A stretch of DNA of 64,000 bases, from positions 186,001-250,000 of the forward strand of contig NZ_JAECRZ010000002.1 in assembly GCF_016019955.1 (NCBI RefSeq), read 5' to 3'. The position numbers and the translations under genes were made by a program. The notes below the pieces were generated by a model. That model saw nothing but the letters and a program-made list of their open reading frames with translations, was not told the origin of the DNA and made no database searches. The stretch is from Thiosulfatihalobacter marinus. Lineage in GTDB: Bacteria > Pseudomonadota > Alphaproteobacteria > Rhodobacterales > Rhodobacteraceae. Below, piece by piece: positions 8,991 to 16,442 of this stretch; the stretch's first letter is position 1, and each line of letters opens with the position of its first letter.

Positions 8991-10375
8991 TGTCCGGGTT
9001 CCTGCGCAGCTTGAGGGTTCAGCTTGTCCTGCTTGTCGTTGCCGCGCTGACGGCGGCCCAGCTGGTCAGCCTGTGGCTGTTTGCGGATGAACGCAGCCTG
9101 GCGGTGCAGGCCGCGCTGGGATATGAGGCGGCCGGGCGCGCGGCAAACGTCGCGCGGCTGATCGAGGAGGCCCCCGACAATCTTGATCCGTCCATCCTGC
9201 GTGCCGCGAATTCGCCGCTGGTCCGGTTCGATCTTTCGGACAAGCCGGCAATCGAGCATTCGGATCATTCCGACGGGGGCGGGATCGAGACGCGCATCAG
9301 GGCCTTGCTGGACGACAATTTCAGCCGCGATATCCGGGTCGAACTGCACGAGATCGAGGGGCAGATCGTGCCGCTGAGCCATTTGTCGCCGGAGATGGCG
9401 GAAATGCACATGGCGACAATGGGGCGCGACATGTCGGCGATCGAGATGAACCTGTCGATCGCCGTCGAGGGAAGCCGCTGGCTGAATGTCGGTACGCGGT
9501 TCGAGCGCCCTCCGATCCAGTGGCCGTTCTATTCCATGCTGACCTTCGCGCTGTCAGCGGCGGCAATCCTGATCGCCGTTTGCTGGTTTGTGATGACCGG
9601 TCTGCTGGGGCCGTTGCGGCGCCTGGTCGGCGCGGCGGACCGGCTGGGGCGGGGCGAGGATGTCCAGGAACTGCCCGTGGCGGGGCCAACCGAAGTGCGG
9701 GATCTGACACTGACATTCAACCGGATGCAGGACCGGCTGACCCGGTTCGTGGCGGACCGGACCCGGCTTCTGGCGGCGCTGGGGCATGATCTGCGCTCGC
9801 CGCTCACGGCAATGCGGGTGCGGGCCGAACTGGTGGACGAAGACGAAACCCGCGACAGCCTTGTGGCGTCGATCGAAGAGATGCAGTCCATGGTGGATGC
9901 CACCCTGACCTTCGCGCGCGGGCTGGCGGGCTCGGAAGAGCCCGAAGTCGTCAATGTCGGAGACTTCCTGGAGGAATTGCGGGCGAACATGGTGACACGG
10001 TTCGACCTTGACGGCGATCCCAGCTACGAAGCCCGGATCCGCCCCCACGCAATGCGGCGCGCGCTGCGCAACGTGATCGAGAACGCGGTGCGCTATGGCG
10101 GCGGCGCCCGTGTTCGCCACGGGGTCCGGGACGGCGACATGATGATCACGGTAGACGATGACGGGCCCGGAATCCCCACGACCGAGCTGGAACGGGTGTT
10201 CGATCCGTTTTTCCGGCTGGAGCAATCACGCTCGCTTGAGACCGGCGGGCACGGCCTGGGCCTGTCCATCGCCCGGACGATCATACGCGCCCATGGCGGC
10301 GACATCATGCTGTCCAATCGTGACGAAGGCGGCCTGCGGGCGACCATTGTCATTCCACTTGCGTCCTTCACCTGA
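8990..10375 (+). CDS. Two-component sensor histidine kinase
   Basis: The 461-residue inner-membrane kinase has a first TM helix at about 10-32, a periplasmic sensor loop to about 178, a second TM helix at about 183-205, HAMP, and a dimerisation domain with the phospho-accepting H266 in L-G-H-D-L-R-S-P-L. The HATPase domain shows N-A-V-R-Y, D-D-D-G-P-G-I-P and G-H-G-L-G-L-S boxes. It pairs with the OmpR-type regulator whose stop it overlaps. The periplasmic loop is acidic and contains H-S-D-H-S-D and M-A-E-M-H-M-A-T-M stretches that could bind a metal; this is a suggestion only. Confidence 0.93.
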   Translation: MSGFLRSLRVQLVLLVVAALTAAQLVSLWLFADERSLAVQAALGYEAAGRAANVARLIEEAPDNLDPSILRAANSPLVRFDLSDKPAIEHSDHSDGGGIETRIRALLDDNFSRDIRVELHEIEGQIVPLSHLSPEMAEMHMATMGRDMSAIEMNLSIAVEGSRWLNVGTRFERPPIQWPFYSMLTFALSAAAILIAVCWFVMTGLLGPLRRLVGAADRLGRGEDVQELPVAGPTEVRDLTLTFNRMQDRLTRFVADRTRLLAALGHDLRSPLTAMRVRAELVDEDETRDSLVASIEEMQSMVDATLTFARGLAGSEEPEVVNVGDFLEELRANMVTRFDLDGDPSYEARIRPHAMRRALRNVIENAVRYGGGARVRHGVRDGDMMITVDDDGPGIPTTELERVFDPFFRLEQSRSLETGGHGLGLSIARTIIRAHGGDIMLSNRDEGGLRATIVIPLASFT

Positions 10376-10390
10376 GGAAAGGGAACTGAT

Positions 10391-10741
10391 ATGAAACTGA
10401 CACTTGCAACGACCGGGATCGCACTCCCGGTCTGGTCGACAACAGCAATCGCGGATATTTCCTCGCAACGGGGATCGGAGTGGGGATCGGAGTATGGGCA
10501 TATGATGTATTGGGGTGGCGGACACGGATTGTTCGGAGGTCTCATGATGATTGTTTTCTGGGGCGCCATCATCGCGTTGATCGTTTTTGCGGTGCGCTGG
10601 TTCGCCAGGACCGACCAGGCCGGCAAAGACCAGGGCGGCCAGGGGGCGTCGGATGCGATCGAAATCCTGAAAACCCGTTTTGCCAATGGCGAACTGGACG
10701 AAGAAGAATACAAGCGGCGCAAATCGGTTCTTGAGAGCTGA
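10391..10741 (+). CDS. Small membrane protein with C-terminal SHOCT domain
   Basis: The 116-residue protein starts with a signal-like hydrophobic stretch (about 1-21), has a glycine- and methionine-rich segment (H-M-M-Y-W-G-G-G-H), one strong TM helix at about 47-67, and a SHOCT motif at the end (I-L-K-T-R-F-A-N-G-E-L-D-E-E-E-Y). SHOCT domains are short oligomerisation motifs at the C-terminus of varied proteins. It lies 15 bp after the histidine kinase gene. Its function is unknown; the His/Met-rich patch before the TM helix is compatible with metal contact. Confidence 0.8.
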   Translation: MKLTLATTGIALPVWSTTAIADISSQRGSEWGSEYGHMMYWGGGHGLFGGLMMIVFWGAIIALIVFAVRWFARTDQAGKDQGGQGASDAIEILKTRFANGELDEEEYKRRKSVLES

Positions 10742-10807
10742 GGCGCCTGACCACCCGGCAGAGCCGTCGAAGGCTCCTGCCACGAACCATTACTGAGGGA
10801 CCGATAC

Positions 10808-12808
10808 ATGATACCTGAAATCGGACATTTCGCCCTTGCTCTGGCGCTGGGGCTTGCCCTGGTTCAGAGCATCTTGCCGCTGATCGGCGCAAACCGGGGC
10901 AAACTTTTGTGGATGCGTTCCGCAAAAGCCACCGCGATCGGACAGCTTGTCCTTGTCGGGCTTGCCTTTGCCGCCCTGATGCGGAGCTTCATCGTCAGCG
11001 ACTTCACCGTGTACAACGTGGCGGCCAACTCGCATTCGCTCAAACCGATGCTGTTCAAGGTCGCGGGCACATGGGGCAGCCATGAAGGCTCGCTGCTGTT
11101 GTGGACCCTGATCCTGACATTGTTTGGCGCCGGCGTTGCGTTTTTCGGGAACAACATTACCGAGACGCTGAAGGCCAGAACGCTTTCGGTCCAGGCCTGG
11201 ATCAGCACCGGTTTCTTGTCCTTCATGCTGCTGACATCGAACCCGTTCGACCGGATTTTTCCGCCCCCCGCGGACGGAAACGACCTTAACCCTCTGTTGC
11301 AGGATGTCGGTCTCGCGATGCACCCTCCGCTCCTGTATCTTGGCTATGTCGGGTTTTCGATCGTGTTTTCCTTTGCCGTCGCGGCCCTTCTGGAAGGGCG
11401 CGTGGACGCGGCCTGGGCGCGCTGGGTACGGCCGTGGACTTTGGCGGCCTGGACATTCCTGACCGGCGGTATCGTGCTGGGATCCTGGTGGGCCTATTAC
11501 GAGCTTGGCTGGGGCGGCTGGTGGTTCTGGGATCCGGTGGAGAACTCGAGCTTCATGCCCTGGCTTCTGGGCACCGCGCTGTTGCATTCGGCAATCGTCA
11601 CCGAAAAACGCGACTCCTTCAAAAGCTGGACCATTCTTCTGGCGATCCTGACCTTCTCGCTGTCGCTTCTGGGCACATTCGTGGTGCGCTCGGGGCTTTT
11701 GACCTCGGTTCACGCCTTTGCCGTCGATCCCGAGCGCGGGTTGTATATCCTGTTCCTGCTGACCCTGACGATTGGCGGCTCGCTGACGCTCTATGCCTGG
11801 CGGGCGCCTGCCCTGGAGGCAGGGGGCGTATTCAAACCCATCAGCCGCGAGGCGGGACTGCTGGTCAACAACCTGTTCCTGGGCGTGGCCACGGGCACGG
11901 TGCTGTTTGGCACGCTTTATCCGTTGTTCATGGAGGCGGTGACGGGCGAGAAAATCTCGGTCGGGGCACCATTCTTTAACGCCACCTTCATTCCCCTGAT
12001 GTTGCCATTGGTGTTGCTGATGGGAATCGGGCCATTCCTGAGCTGGAAGCGCGCCGATATCCCGGGCGTGTGGCAGCGTCTGAAGTTTGTGGCTTTGCTT
12101 TCGGTATTGCTGACCCTGCTCGTTGGTTATCTGACGAGGGGCGGCCCGCTTCTGGCGTATATCGCGATGCTTCTGGCGATCTGGCTCTTGATGGCGACGC
12201 TCAAGGAGTGGGCGATGCGCATCCGGTTGTTCGACGTGCCTTTCGCCGATGCGATGCGCCGGGCGCGCAACCTGCCGCGCGCCGCGTATGGTATGACTCT
12301 TGCGCATTCAGGGCTTGCGGTGGTCATGTTCGGCATGATCGGTTCGAGCGCCTGGAAATCGGAGGAAGTGAGGTTCGTCACGCCGGGAACTACCGTGGCG
12401 ATTGCGGGGTTCGACGTGACCTATGAAGGTGTCGAGCGCGTGCGCGGGCCAAACTATTTCTCTGATCGCGGTACGCTGGATGTCAAGCGCGACGGCGAAC
12501 AGGTGACGGTTCTGTACCCCGAGCGGCGGTTCTATCCGATCGCGGAAAGCTCGACCACCGAAAGCGCCATCCGATCGACACTGGCGGGGGATATCTATGC
12601 TTCGATCCAGGAGCCTGCCGCGGACTCTGCGGATGAAAGCGGCGCCTGGATCCTGCGCATCCTCTACGAACCGCTGGTCTTTCTGATCTGGATCGGCTCG
12701 GGAATGCTGATCCTCGGAGGAACCGTGTCGATCTCGGATCGGCGCTTGCGGGTCGGGGCACCGCGCCGCAAGGCGGCCGTCCCCACCAACGCGACACCGG
12801 CGGAGTAG
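10808..12808 (+). CDS. ccmF: Cytochrome c haem lyase subunit CcmF
   Basis: The 666-residue polytopic membrane protein is the haem lyase that attaches haem to apocytochrome c in System I maturation. It shows the tryptophan-rich WWD block (W-G-G-W-W-F-W-D-P-V-E-N) about residues 235-246 and many TM helices, with a periplasmic domain before the last helix. It works with CcmH and CcmI, encoded just downstream. It starts the ccmFGHI run; ccmA-E are not in the window. This separate set suggests an accessory copy, like the NrfEFG arrangement, dedicated to local cytochromes, but a core copy elsewhere cannot be verified. Confidence 0.96.
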   Translation: MIPEIGHFALALALGLALVQSILPLIGANRGKLLWMRSAKATAIGQLVLVGLAFAALMRSFIVSDFTVYNVAANSHSLKPMLFKVAGTWGSHEGSLLLWTLILTLFGAGVAFFGNNITETLKARTLSVQAWISTGFLSFMLLTSNPFDRIFPPPADGNDLNPLLQDVGLAMHPPLLYLGYVGFSIVFSFAVAALLEGRVDAAWARWVRPWTLAAWTFLTGGIVLGSWWAYYELGWGGWWFWDPVENSSFMPWLLGTALLHSAIVTEKRDSFKSWTILLAILTFSLSLLGTFVVRSGLLTSVHAFAVDPERGLYILFLLTLTIGGSLTLYAWRAPALEAGGVFKPISREAGLLVNNLFLGVATGTVLFGTLYPLFMEAVTGEKISVGAPFFNATFIPLMLPLVLLMGIGPFLSWKRADIPGVWQRLKFVALLSVLLTLLVGYLTRGGPLLAYIAMLLAIWLLMATLKEWAMRIRLFDVPFADAMRRARNLPRAAYGMTLAHSGLAVVMFGMIGSSAWKSEEVRFVTPGTTVAIAGFDVTYEGVERVRGPNYFSDRGTLDVKRDGEQVTVLYPERRFYPIAESSTTESAIRSTLAGDIYASIQEPAADSADESGAWILRILYEPLVFLIWIGSGMLILGGTVSISDRRLRVGAPRRKAAVPTNATPAE

Positions 12809-12810
12809 GC

Positions 12811-13374
12811 ATGAAACGTATATTTGCCTTTCTTCCGCTCGTGGTTGCGGTCGTGTTCGGGGGATTCTTCCTTTGGGGGCTGAACCCGGACCGGGATCCG
12901 AACGCGATACCATCGGTGCTGATCTCGCAACCCGCGCCGCAATTCGATCTGGACCCGATCCCGGACATCGGCACGCCGGGCCTGGCGCGTAACGACCTTG
13001 TCGGCAATGGCGGACCGGTGGTGGTGAATGTCTTTGCCTCCTGGTGTGTGCCATGCCGGGCCGAACACGCGGTTCTGACCGGGCTGGTTGAACGGGACGG
13101 CATCACGCTGTTCGGCATCAACTACAAGGACAAGCAGGAAGATGCGCGCCGGTGGCTTGAGGAACTCGGCAACCCCTACGCGCGGATCGGCTCGGACCTG
13201 TCGGGGCGGGCCGGGATCGAATGGGGCATCTCCGGGGTGCCGGAAACCTTTATCGTCGGCAATGACGGGACGGTCCTGTACCGCTATGTCGGGCCCGTGG
13301 TGGGCGAGGATGCGATATCCAAGTTCCGCGAGGCCCTGATTCAGGCCGGCGCTTTGAAACGGGAGAACTCATGA
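12811..13374 (+). CDS. ccmG: Thiol:disulfide oxidoreductase CcmG/DsbE
   Basis: The 187-residue membrane-anchored periplasmic thioredoxin-like protein keeps the CXXCH cysteines of apocytochrome c reduced. A single N-terminal TM helix (about 5-23) precedes the thioredoxin domain with C79-V-P-C82 in the A-S-W-C-V-P-C motif and the cis-Pro region G-V-P-E-T. It starts 2 bp after ccmF and overlaps ccmH by 4 bp. Electrons would come from CcdA or from the ScsB-like DsbD at 16443. Confidence 0.95.
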   Translation: MKRIFAFLPLVVAVVFGGFFLWGLNPDRDPNAIPSVLISQPAPQFDLDPIPDIGTPGLARNDLVGNGGPVVVNVFASWCVPCRAEHAVLTGLVERDGITLFGINYKDKQEDARRWLEELGNPYARIGSDLSGRAGIEWGISGVPETFIVGNDGTVLYRYVGPVVGEDAISKFREALIQAGALKRENS

Positions 13375-13847
13375 TGAGGTTGCTGATCGCTCTTGTTCTG
13401 GCCCTGTCGCTGCCAAGCCTTGTGGCGGCGGTTGAGCCGGACGAAATGCTGGACGATCCGGTGCTGGAGGCGCGGGCCCGCGTGATATCAAAAGGGCTGC
13501 GGTGCGTGGTGTGTCAGAACCAGGATATTGACAGCTCGAACGCCGGGGTGGCGCGTGATCTGCGTATCCTGTTGCGCGAACGGCTGGTGGCGGGGGACAG
13601 CGACGAAGAGGCGGTTGCCTTCATCGTCGCTCGCTACGGCGACTATGTCCTTCTCAAACCGCCGTTCAACGGAAAAACCATCATCTTATGGTTCGCGCCG
13701 CTGATCCTGTTGGGTGGCGGCGTTGCGGTAGGCGTGACAACCCTTCGCCGTAGGCAAAAAACAGACAAACCGAATGGGCTGAGCGCGTCCGAGGAGCTTG
13801 AGATCAAGCAGTTCATGGATGCGCAGAAAGCAGGAGCACAAGAATGA
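13371..13847 (+). CDS. ccmH: Cytochrome c maturation protein CcmH (CycL)
   Basis: The 158-residue protein carries a signal peptide (about 1-20), the L-R-C-V-V-C-Q motif with C45 and C48 that forms a mixed disulfide with apocytochrome, and a C-terminal TM helix (about 104-124). It forms part of the haem lyase complex with CcmF and CcmI. It overlaps ccmG and ccmI by 4 bp each, indicating translational coupling. Confidence 0.95.
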   Translation: MMRLLIALVLALSLPSLVAAVEPDEMLDDPVLEARARVISKGLRCVVCQNQDIDSSNAGVARDLRILLRERLVAGDSDEEAVAFIVARYGDYVLLKPPFNGKTIILWFAPLILLGGGVAVGVTTLRRRQKTDKPNGLSASEELEIKQFMDAQKAGAQE

Positions 13848-15004
13848 TCTTTTTTTGGATGGGCCTGAGTGCGGTGATTGCCGTCGTATTCGTGATCCTG
13901 CCGTTGATCGCGTCGCGAGGCCGCGAGCCGGAAGAGGCCGACGATTCCACACCGGCGGTTCTGATGGACCAATTGGATGAGGTTCAGCGCGATTTCGACC
14001 GCAACCTCATCTCCCAGGCCGAGGCAGACGCCGCGACGGTTGAAATCAAGCGCCGCATTCTGGCCGCTGCGCGCAAGGCCGGGCCGGAGAGGTCCACAAG
14101 CAGCTCTTCGGGGCGCGCTGCCCTGTTGATCGCGGCCGTGTTCGTACCGGCGTTTTCGATCGGTTATTACACGCTGATGGGGAACCCCGATGTGTCAAGC
14201 CTGGCCTATGCCGATCGTCAGGCGGAACGGGCCGAGCAGCAGAAAATTCAGGAATTGACGGACAAACTTTTCGCGCGGCTGCAAGCCGAACCGGATGGGG
14301 GGGCTTCCGAGGGCTGGATGCTGCTGGGCCAGACCTATTATCGCATGGGGAGTTACTCAAAGGCTGTAGAGGCGTTTGAAACGGTCGCGCAGCGGGACGA
14401 CGCGACTTCGGCGGTGTTCTCGATGCTGGCCGAGGCGCTGATCCAGGCGGAAGACGGCATCGTGACACCACGGGCCGAAGCCGCTGCGGACCGGGCGATC
14501 GCGATGGATGACGGCAACCCGGCCGGAACATTCTACAAGGCGATGGCGCTGGAGCAGAAGGGCAGCGAATTCGAAGCGCATGATCTGCTTCTGGCGCGCC
14601 TCAACGGTGCCGACGGCTTTGCCCCCTGGATGGAGGCGTTTGTCGGTCTGGCAAACAACATCGGCGAAAGGATCGGAAAAGAACCGATCTCGTTGACGGA
14701 TTTCGCGCCCGCCATGGCCGCGGCGCCGGGACCGACGCAAGAGGATGTTGCCGCCGCGGGAGAAATGAGCGAAGCGGACCGGTCGGATTTCATTCGTTCG
14801 ATGGTGGATCGCCTGGCAACGCGGCTGGAAGACGAGCCTGACGACCTTGACGGCTGGCTGCGGCTGGCCAATGCCTATAAGGTTCTTGGTGAAACCGATC
14901 AGGCCAAGGAGGCGCTTGCTCGTGCGTCCACCCTGGTGGCCGGCCTAAGCCCGGACGACCCGCGCCGCGACGCGGTGAACCAGGCGATGCAGGAACTGAA
15001 CTGA
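13844..15004 (+). CDS. ccmI: Cytochrome c maturation protein CcmI (CycH)
   Basis: The 386-residue apocytochrome chaperone has a TM helix at residues 1-22, a cytoplasmic segment with a leucine-zipper-like helix (D-E-V-Q-R-D-F-D-R-N-L), a second TM helix about 86-106, and periplasmic TPR repeats (about 130-240 and 320-380) that hold the apocytochrome C-terminus. It is the last gene of the ccm run and is followed within 5 bp of its stop by a perfect 11-bp hairpin. Confidence 0.94.
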   Translation: MIFFWMGLSAVIAVVFVILPLIASRGREPEEADDSTPAVLMDQLDEVQRDFDRNLISQAEADAATVEIKRRILAAARKAGPERSTSSSSGRAALLIAAVFVPAFSIGYYTLMGNPDVSSLAYADRQAERAEQQKIQELTDKLFARLQAEPDGGASEGWMLLGQTYYRMGSYSKAVEAFETVAQRDDATSAVFSMLAEALIQAEDGIVTPRAEAAADRAIAMDDGNPAGTFYKAMALEQKGSEFEAHDLLLARLNGADGFAPWMEAFVGLANNIGERIGKEPISLTDFAPAMAAAPGPTQEDVAAAGEMSEADRSDFIRSMVDRLATRLEDEPDDLDGWLRLANAYKVLGETDQAKEALARASTLVAGLSPDDPRRDAVNQAMQELN

Positions 15005-15008
15005 ATCG

Positions 15009-15036
15009 GGTCCGGCCGGGGCATTCCGGCCGGACC
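15009..15036 (+). terminator. Perfect GC hairpin ending the ccm operon
   Basis: GGTCCGGCCGG and CCGGCCGGACC pair perfectly over 11 bp around a 6-nt loop, 4 bp after the ccmI stop. No clear T-run follows, so this may be a rho-aided or RNA-stabilising hairpin. Confidence 0.6.
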
Positions 15037-15085
15037 ACCAAAAGGGATCACCAAAAGGGGCCACGAACAGGGGCCAGGAACAGGG
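15037..15085. repeat. Short imperfect tandem repeats before lipoprotein gene
   Basis: ACCAAAAGGG occurs twice in tandem, separated by ATC. It is followed by two copies of a GCCA(C/G)GAACAGGG unit. The last copy runs into the ribosome binding site of the lipoprotein at 15094. Slippage-generated spacing upstream of a start codon is possible. Confidence 0.55.
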
Positions 15086-15093
15086 AGACATTC

Positions 15094-15375
15094 ATGAAGC
15101 TATCAATCGGTCTGGCAGGGGGCGCGGTATTGCTGTTGGCGTCCTGCGCGGCAGGAGTCAATGATGGAAGCGGCACCGCCGCGCCGGGGCATATCACCAA
15201 GCTGTCGGATTATGTGTTATCGGTTGCAGCGCCCTACCAGGATTTGACCGCCGTGCGCATTGATCCCACGGACGGGTGTTATGTCTACAGGTATCAGGGA
15301 CCGGTGGAGACCACGTATCTGCCGCTGCGCACCACAGGTGGCAACCCGATCTGCACGCGCGCGCCCGACGCCTGA
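15094..15375 (+). CDS. Small outer-membrane-type lipoprotein, unknown function
   Basis: This 93-residue protein has a lipobox (L-L-A-S-C, lipidated C18) after a hydrophobic signal. The mature part contains two further cysteines (in D-G-C-Y-V-Y-R-Y and P-I-C-T) that could form a disulfide. I do not recognise a family. The product resembles in size and layout the lipoprotein at 18617-18871, and both sit beside L,D-transpeptidase genes. Confidence 0.78.
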   Translation: MKLSIGLAGGAVLLLASCAAGVNDGSGTAAPGHITKLSDYVLSVAAPYQDLTAVRIDPTDGCYVYRYQGPVETTYLPLRTTGGNPICTRAPDA

Positions 15376-15585
15376 TGCGGGTGCCGGACTGGTCTGCTGC
15401 CTGATCAGGCAGTGCAGGAAACCCACGGAAAGACAGGGCCGCCCCCGCAAGGAGGGCGGCCTGATCTGTTTTGGGGATCGGTCCTATGACGGGTTCCGTC
15501 AAAACCGGACTCACCGGATATTGGCGGAGCGCGCAAAACGCTGGTATTTTGCGCGGCACCCGCCTCAGGGATGACGCGGAACGCC

Positions 15586-16260
15586 TTAGCTGCTTGCGAC
15601 ACCCAGTTCTTCGGGCGGATAAAGAAAAGCGGTGACACCCAGATCGACGTTTTCGTAAAGATCGTTGATATGCGGCATGACCATGCGCACACAGCCAGAG
15701 CTGGCCCGGCCGCCAATCGACTCGGGCGCGGGAGAGCCGTGAATCCGCAGATAGGTGTCGCGATTGCCAACATATAGGTACAGCGCGCGGGAACCCAGCG
15801 GGTTGGTCGGCCCGCCATCGACACCGCCTGCCAACTCCGAGTAGACATCGGGCTCGCGCCGGATCATCGCCGCAGTCGGCGTCCAGGTCGGCCATTTCGT
15901 CTTGCGCCTGACCGTGTAGGTCCCGGGTTCGTAAAGATCGCCCTTGGCAATCGCGACGCCGTAGCGCATCGCGGTTCCGTCATCCTGGATGTGGTAGAGA
16001 TATCTGGCCACGGCGTCGACATGGATATCGCCAGGTTTGAGGCCGGGGTTGGCCTCGACCACGCGCGGCAGGAACCGCTCGCCGATCCCCCAGGGGTTGG
16101 AGGTTGCCGGATCGTAATTGGCGGGCGTGACCTGGGCATCCCACGCATCCCACATGGCTCTGTTCGATGTCGGCGCAGCATAGGCCTGACTTGCGGCGAT
16201 CGGCGCGGAAAACATGGCGGCCGTCGTTACAACGAAATGGCGTCTTGTCAGCTTGGTCAT
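15586..16260 (-). CDS. Tat-exported L,D-transpeptidase (YkuD)
   Basis: The 224-residue enzyme forms 3-3 peptidoglycan cross-links or anchors proteins to peptidoglycan. Its N-terminus has a twin-arginine signal (T-R-R-H-F-V) cleaved near A-Y-A. The YkuD catalytic motif is H174-G-S and S-S-G-C190-V-R, with C190 the nucleophile. ATG 16260 follows AAGGA. A second, different L,D-transpeptidase is encoded at 19224. Both lie inside a copper/redox island, notable because the catalytic Cys of this enzyme class is copper-sensitive. Confidence 0.93.
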   Translation of the reverse strand: MTKLTRRHFVVTTAAMFSAPIAASQAYAAPTSNRAMWDAWDAQVTPANYDPATSNPWGIGERFLPRVVEANPGLKPGDIHVDAVARYLYHIQDDGTAMRYGVAIAKGDLYEPGTYTVRRKTKWPTWTPTAAMIRREPDVYSELAGGVDGGPTNPLGSRALYLYVGNRDTYLRIHGSPAPESIGGRASSGCVRMVMPHINDLYENVDLGVTAFLYPPEELGVASS

Positions 16261-16442
16261 CGTCTTGTCCTTCTGTTATCGGGAGCCGCAACGGCGTTTG
16301 GGGCAGGATAAAGCGTATGGAGCCGGGCTCTATTCACAATCACGTGTGCCTTGTGGGTGGCAGGTGGCGCCATTCCGACAGCTTCGCCGAAAACGCCAGA
16401 CCTGTCGCTCAGGCCCGCTCTGGCGGGCAGATGCACGCCGGT

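Noticed and set aside
10790-12307. Minus-strand open frame of 505 codons opposite ccmF
   Set aside because: Low-complexity Gln/Arg/His-rich shadow of ccmF, with no recognisable domain.
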